Positions 60,812-64,000 of a DNA stretch of 64,000 bases are shown here, one piece after another. Origin of the DNA: Telluria beijingensis (GTDB lineage Bacteria > Pseudomonadota > Gammaproteobacteria > Burkholderiales > Burkholderiaceae_D). The stretch covers positions 602,821 to 666,820 of the forward strand of contig NZ_CP132480.1 of NCBI RefSeq assembly GCF_030770395.1. Reading direction: 5' to 3'. The translations under genes and the position numbers were made by a program. The notes beneath the pieces were generated by a model that was not told where the DNA came from, did not search any database, and saw nothing but the letters and a program-made list of their open reading frames with translations. Position 1 is the first letter of the stretch. Each line of letters opens with the position of its first letter.

Positions 60812-61882
60812 ATGCGTCTGCGTGCCTTGCTGCTCTCGATGACTTTATGCGGCGGCGCCGCCGCCCAGGATTACCAGCCCGCCTTCGATCCGAGCCGGCT
60901 CAAGGGCCCGACTGCAGGGGCGTTTAATGAGATCATGGTGCTCGGTTCGCCCCACCTGTCGCAGCTGCCGAAGACCTTGCAGCCAGCGAGCCTGTCCCTG
61001 CTCAACGACCGGCTGTCGGCGTGGAAGCCGCAGGCGATCGCGGTCGAGGACCGTTCCGGGCCGCAGTGCGATTTCATGCGCCGCCATGCCGCCCGCTATC
61101 AGGAAGCAGTCGACAGCTATTGCTGGGACACGGCGCCGGCCATGAAGGCAACCGGACTCGATGTCCCGCAGGCCACCGCCGAAGCCGAAAAGCTGCTGGC
61201 CGCATGGCCCGCGGCGCCATCGAGCGCCCAGCGGCGGCGCCTGGCGGCCGTGTTCCTGGCTGGCGGCGAGGAAGCGTCGGCCATGGTCCAGTGGTTCCGC
61301 CTGCCGGCCGCGGAACGCCGCGCCGGCGATGGCCTGGACGATGCCCTGGTCGCGCGGCTGAACAAGCTCGAGGCGCGTCCCAACGAAAGCGTGATGATCG
61401 CGGCGCAGCTGGCGGCCCGGCTCGGTCATGAGCGCGTGTACGCCATGGACGACCAGACGGCGGGCCGTCCGTACACCGATCGCAAGGCGGCCGGCGAGGC
61501 GATCATGAAGGCCTGGGACAATGCGGCCAATGCCAGGCGCAAGAAGGAGGACGAGGTCCTCGACCAGGGCGTGGGCAGCGCCGAAGGCCTGCTGGCGATG
61601 TACCGCGCCTACAATTCGCCCGCCCACGTCGCGGCGAGCTTCGAGATCGATTTCGGGGCGGCGATGAACGAGCCGTCGCCGCAGCGCTTCGGCCGTAATT
61701 ACGTGGGCTACTGGGAGACGCGCAACCTGCGCATGGCGGCGAACATCCGCGACGTGGTGGGCGTCATGCCGGGCACGCGGCTGCTGGTCATCGTCGGGGC
61801 GTCGCACAAGGGGTATCTTGAGGCCTACCTGCACCAGATGCACGATGTGCGGCTGGTCGATACGGCGCCGTTGCTGCGTTAA
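60812..61882 (+). CDS. DUF5694/TraB-like exported protein
   Basis: Exported protein of 356 residues with a signal peptide (about 1-19, cleavage near GAAAQ). It shows IMVLGSPHLSQLPKTL near the start, a charged helical middle, and the C-terminal block YWETRNLRMAANIRDVV followed by LLVIVGASHKGYLEAYL. These GSPHL, R-N and VGASHKG motifs are typical of the DUF5694/TraB-GumN-Tiki-like metalloprotease superfamily. No function is established; an envelope protease is conceivable. The preceding gap of 84 bp contains GAAAGGAAG before the ATG at 60812. Confidence 0.78.
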   Translation: MRLRALLLSMTLCGGAAAQDYQPAFDPSRLKGPTAGAFNEIMVLGSPHLSQLPKTLQPASLSLLNDRLSAWKPQAIAVEDRSGPQCDFMRRHAARYQEAVDSYCWDTAPAMKATGLDVPQATAEAEKLLAAWPAAPSSAQRRRLAAVFLAGGEEASAMVQWFRLPAAERRAGDGLDDALVARLNKLEARPNESVMIAAQLAARLGHERVYAMDDQTAGRPYTDRKAAGEAIMKAWDNAANARRKKEDEVLDQGVGSAEGLLAMYRAYNSPAHVAASFEIDFGAAMNEPSPQRFGRNYVGYWETRNLRMAANIRDVVGVMPGTRLLVIVGASHKGYLEAYLHQMHDVRLVDTAPLLR

Positions 61883-61919
61883 TTGATCGTCGGCGTCGAT
61901 CGGAACGCTGGCTCATGGT

Positions 61920-62031
61920 GTAGGGTTGGCGGCTTCGCCGCCGACGCGGTGATAGTTGGCGGCGAGATCATTAGGAACGTGATCGGAACCGATAACGATC
62001 ACCGCGTCGGCGGCACAGCCGCCAACCCTAC
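61920..62031. repeat. Palindromic interspersed element, family 2 (copy D)
   Basis: 34-bp arms 61920-61953 (starting GTAGGGTTGGCGGCTTCGCC) and 61998-62031 are reverse complements with two mismatches and are separated by 44 nt. Inside each arm is a smaller GGCGGC-TTCG/TGTG-GCCGCC-type hairpin. It lies between the convergent DUF5694 gene and rapZ. The sequence differs from family 1 but the arm-spacer-arm geometry is the same. Confidence 0.88.
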
Positions 62032-62038
62032 CGCAGAC

Positions 62039-62917
62039 TCAAGCCGTCGGATTCTTCGGCTGCTCCCGATGCCGCACGATCACCCGCTCGGTCTCGGCAA
62101 AATGCGCGCCCAGATGCTCGGCCATGTACACCGAACGATGCTGCCCGCCGGTGCAGCCCACCGCCACCGTCAGGTAGCTGCGGTTGTCGGTCTTGAAGGA
62201 AGGCAGCCACTTGGCCACGAAGGTGCGGATATCGGCCAGCATCTCGGCGGCGCTCGGTTGCGCGTCGAGGAAGTCGATCACCGGCTGGTCCTTGCCGGTG
62301 AGTGGCCGCAGGGCCAGGTCGTAATACGGGTTCGGGATCGCGCGCACGTCGAACACGAAGTCGGCGTCGAGCGGCACGCCGACCTTGAACGCGAACGATT
62401 CGAAGAACAGCGTCAGCGGCGCATGGTCGACTTCGGCCAGCTCCTTGATCCAGGCGCGCAGCTTGTTGGCCGACAGCTCGGAGGTGTCGATCACATGGCC
62501 CAGGTTCTCGATCGACGACAGGCGCTCGCGCTCTTCGGCGATGCATTCGATCAGGGTGCGGCGCGACGCCGGGTTCTCGCCCGGGCGCAGCTCGTGCGAC
62601 AGCGGATGGCTGCGCCGGGTCTCGGAAAAGCGTGCGACCAGCGAATGGGTGCTCGAGGTCAGGAACATGACCTTGACAGTGTGACCCTCCTCGCGCAGGC
62701 GGCGCACGCTCACCGGCAGTTCGACCAGCGATTCGGCGCTGCGCGCGTCGACCGCGACCGCGATCTTGCCGGTGCCGGTCTCGTTGACGGTATTGACGAG
62801 GGCCGTCAGCAGGGCCGGCGGCAGGTTGTCGACGCAGTAGTAACCCGCGTCTTCAAGGACATTCAGGGCCACGGACTTGCCCGAGCCCGAGATGCCGGTG
62901 ATGAGGACGATGTGCAT
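62039..62917 (-). CDS. rapZ: RNase adapter protein RapZ
   Basis: P-loop protein that in E. coli binds GlmZ/GlmY RNAs and guides RNase E. The 292-residue protein has Walker A GISGSGKS (8-15), conserved [16 protein letters not shown] ([13 protein letters not shown] here), and the C-terminal RNA-binding domain with [14 protein letters not shown] and the His-rich tail. The ATG at 62917 gives the canonical MHIVLITG start. It lies 58 bp downstream of hprK, so both are probably co-transcribed on the minus strand. Confidence 0.94.
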   Translation of the reverse strand: MHIVLITGISGSGKSVALNVLEDAGYYCVDNLPPALLTALVNTVNETGTGKIAVAVDARSAESLVELPVSVRRLREEGHTVKVMFLTSSTHSLVARFSETRRSHPLSHELRPGENPASRRTLIECIAEERERLSSIENLGHVIDTSELSANKLRAWIKELAEVDHAPLTLFFESFAFKVGVPLDADFVFDVRAIPNPYYDLALRPLTGKDQPVIDFLDAQPSAAEMLADIRTFVAKWLPSFKTDNRSYLTVAVGCTGGQHRSVYMAEHLGAHFAETERVIVRHREQPKNPTA

Positions 62918-62975
62918 GCGGCGATGATACCGCAACCGCAGGCCGGCCGCACACGGCCGGGCCGTCGATACCGGT

Positions 62976-63917
62976 TCAGTCTGCGCTCATCGCCTGGCGC
63001 TGGCGCTCCATGAATTCCTGCAGCGTGTCGATGCCGCGCAGTTGCAGGATGGTGTTGCGCACCGCGGCCTCGAGCAGCACCGCGATGTTGCGGCCGGCCG
63101 CCACCGGAATGACGACCTTGCGCACCGGCAGGCCGAGCACGTCCTCGGTCGGGAAGTGGAAGGGCAGGCGCTCGACTTCTTCGTCCAGTGCGCCGCGCTT
63201 GACCAGGTGCACGATCAGCTTCAGGCGCATCTTGCGTCGTACCGCCGTCTCGCCGAAGATCGCCTTGATGTCCAGCAGGCCCAGGCCGCGCACCTCGAGC
63301 AGGTTCTGCAGCAGCGGCGGGCAGCGGCCCTCGATCATGTTCGGCGCGATGCGCGAGAATTCCACGGCGTCGTCGGCCACCAGGCCGTGCGAGCGCGAGA
63401 TCAGTTCCAGCCCCAGCTCGCTCTTGCCCAGGCCCGAGTCACCGGTGATCAAGACGCCCACGCCCAGCACGTCCATGAACACGCCGTGCATGATCACGCG
63501 CTGGGCCAGCTTCTTGGATAAGTACACGCGCAGGAAGTCGATCACCTGCGCCGCCGGCAGCGGGGTCGAGAACAGCGGGATGTTCTGCTCGTCGCAGATG
63601 GCGAGGATGTCGGGCGGGGTTTCCAGGCCTTGCGCGATGATCAGCGCCGGCGGGCCGCCGCCGATCAGCTCGCCGACCACGTGGCTGCGCGAATTGGCCT
63701 TGAGGCGGTGGTAGTAATCGAGTTCCTGGTGGCCGAACACCTGGATGCGGCCCGGGTGGATCAGGTTCAGGTGGCCGACCTGGTCGGCGGCCGAGGCGGC
63801 ATCGCCGGCGATCTGGCGTTCGCCGCCGGGAAAGCCCGCGAACCAGCCGAGTTGCAGGCTGTCGCGGTTGTCGTCGTACAGCCGTTGGATGGTCAGCGGA
63901 GACTGCAGCATGGGCAT
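62976..63917 (-). CDS. hprK: HPr kinase/phosphorylase
   Basis: Phosphorylates and dephosphorylates Ser46 of HPr (or an HPr-like Npr). The 313-residue protein has catalytic H144 ([11 protein letters not shown]), Walker A GDSGLGKS (159-166) and the signature [19 protein letters not shown]. Either of two ATGs (63917 or 63911) may be the start. In beta-proteobacteria it sits between ptsN and rapZ; ptsN may lie just outside the window. Confidence 0.95.
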   Translation of the reverse strand: MPMLQSPLTIQRLYDDNRDSLQLGWFAGFPGGERQIAGDAASAADQVGHLNLIHPGRIQVFGHQELDYYHRLKANSRSHVVGELIGGGPPALIIAQGLETPPDILAICDEQNIPLFSTPLPAAQVIDFLRVYLSKKLAQRVIMHGVFMDVLGVGVLITGDSGLGKSELGLELISRSHGLVADDAVEFSRIAPNMIEGRCPPLLQNLLEVRGLGLLDIKAIFGETAVRRKMRLKLIVHLVKRGALDEEVERLPFHFPTEDVLGLPVRKVVIPVAAGRNIAVLLEAAVRNTILQLRGIDTLQEFMERQRQAMSAD

Positions 63918-63939
63918 TGTCGTCGTCGCAAAATAGGCG

Positions 63940-63961
63940 CGCGCGGCCCGATTGCCGCGCG
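63940..63961. terminator. Hairpin upstream of hprK
   Basis: CGCGCGGC pairs with GCCGCGCG (6-nt loop) and is followed by TTTT on the plus strand; on the minus strand the stem is followed by GCGCCTATTTT. It may end the gene preceding hprK outside the window, or be part of the hprK leader. Confidence 0.35.
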
Positions 63962-64000
63962 TTTTACTGGACGGTCAGTTTAACCCAGAGCCTGCAGGCT

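Noticed and set aside
61920..62031. Integron attC-like recombination site
   Set aside because: The length and palindromy would fit, but the ends lack the RYYYAAC and GTTRRRY core sites and no integrase or cassette structure is present.

Overview
The window is GC-rich chromosomal DNA from a betaproteobacterium, most likely of the family Oxalobacteraceae (Massilia/Telluria-like). This rests on gene order (cytochrome c4-resB-ccsB-msrPQ-lysA-lptM-cyaY-ponA-pilMNOPQ-aroK/aroB-dgt; kdsD-kdsC-lptCAB-rpoN-hpf; hprK-rapZ) and on protein style. The species cannot be fixed from the sequence alone. Almost all genes are intact, dense and arranged in short operons.

Layout. 1-6.6 kb: an OmpR/EnvZ-type two-component system followed by a two-gene RND efflux pump. 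6.7-9.5 kb: an unrecognised zinc-ribbon/membrane/proline-rich protein, then hemB and engB on the minus strand. 9.6-15.4 kb: cytochrome c4, the System II cytochrome c maturation pair (ResB, CcsB) and the periplasmic methionine sulfoxide reductase MsrPQ. 15.4-19.8 kb: lysA, lptM, cyaY and the class A penicillin-binding protein gene. 20.1-25.3 kb: the type IV pilus assembly operon pilMNOPQ, followed by a large Ig-like lipoprotein gene. 27.3-30.1 kb: an in-frame aroK-aroB fusion and a dNTPase. 30.1-32.1 kb: a two-gene AbiEi/AbiEii-like (type IV toxin-antitoxin) module with palindromic operator candidates. 32.1-36.0 kb: mutM - dynamin-like GTPase - mutY on the minus strand, two base-excision glycosylases flanking a dynamin. 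36.1-42.6 kb: TPR lipoprotein, lolB, ispE, tRNA-Gln, prs, rplY, pth. 42.6-46.9 kb: a DUF3857/transglutaminase-like protein, a patatin-like hydrolase and ychF. 47.0-49.6 kb: an AT-richer restriction-modification island (vsr, C5 cytosine methyltransferase, putative restriction endonuclease). 49.8-53.9 kb: MOSC protein, DUF484-GGDEF diguanylate cyclase, Kef-type antiporter. 54.0-59.5 kb: Kdo and LPS transport genes, rpoN and hpf. 59.6-63.9 kb: enoyl-CoA hydratase family protein, DUF5694-like protein, and rapZ/hprK on the opposite strand.

The core genes build the envelope (Kdo synthesis, LptABC, LolB, PBP1A, LptM), type IV pili, haem and cytochromes, the shikimate and lysine pathways and oxidative DNA repair. 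Superimposed are accessory parts: two defence-type modules (AbiE-like and R-M with Vsr) and dispersed palindromic elements of about 112-130 bp in at least two sequence families that share an almost constant 44-45 nt spacer between their arms.

The best candidates for something little described are the putative restriction endonuclease overlapping the methyltransferase gene, the AbiE-like module with two palindromes one exact number of helical turns apart, the aroK-aroB fusion with its own internal ribosome-binding site, and the palindromic element families.
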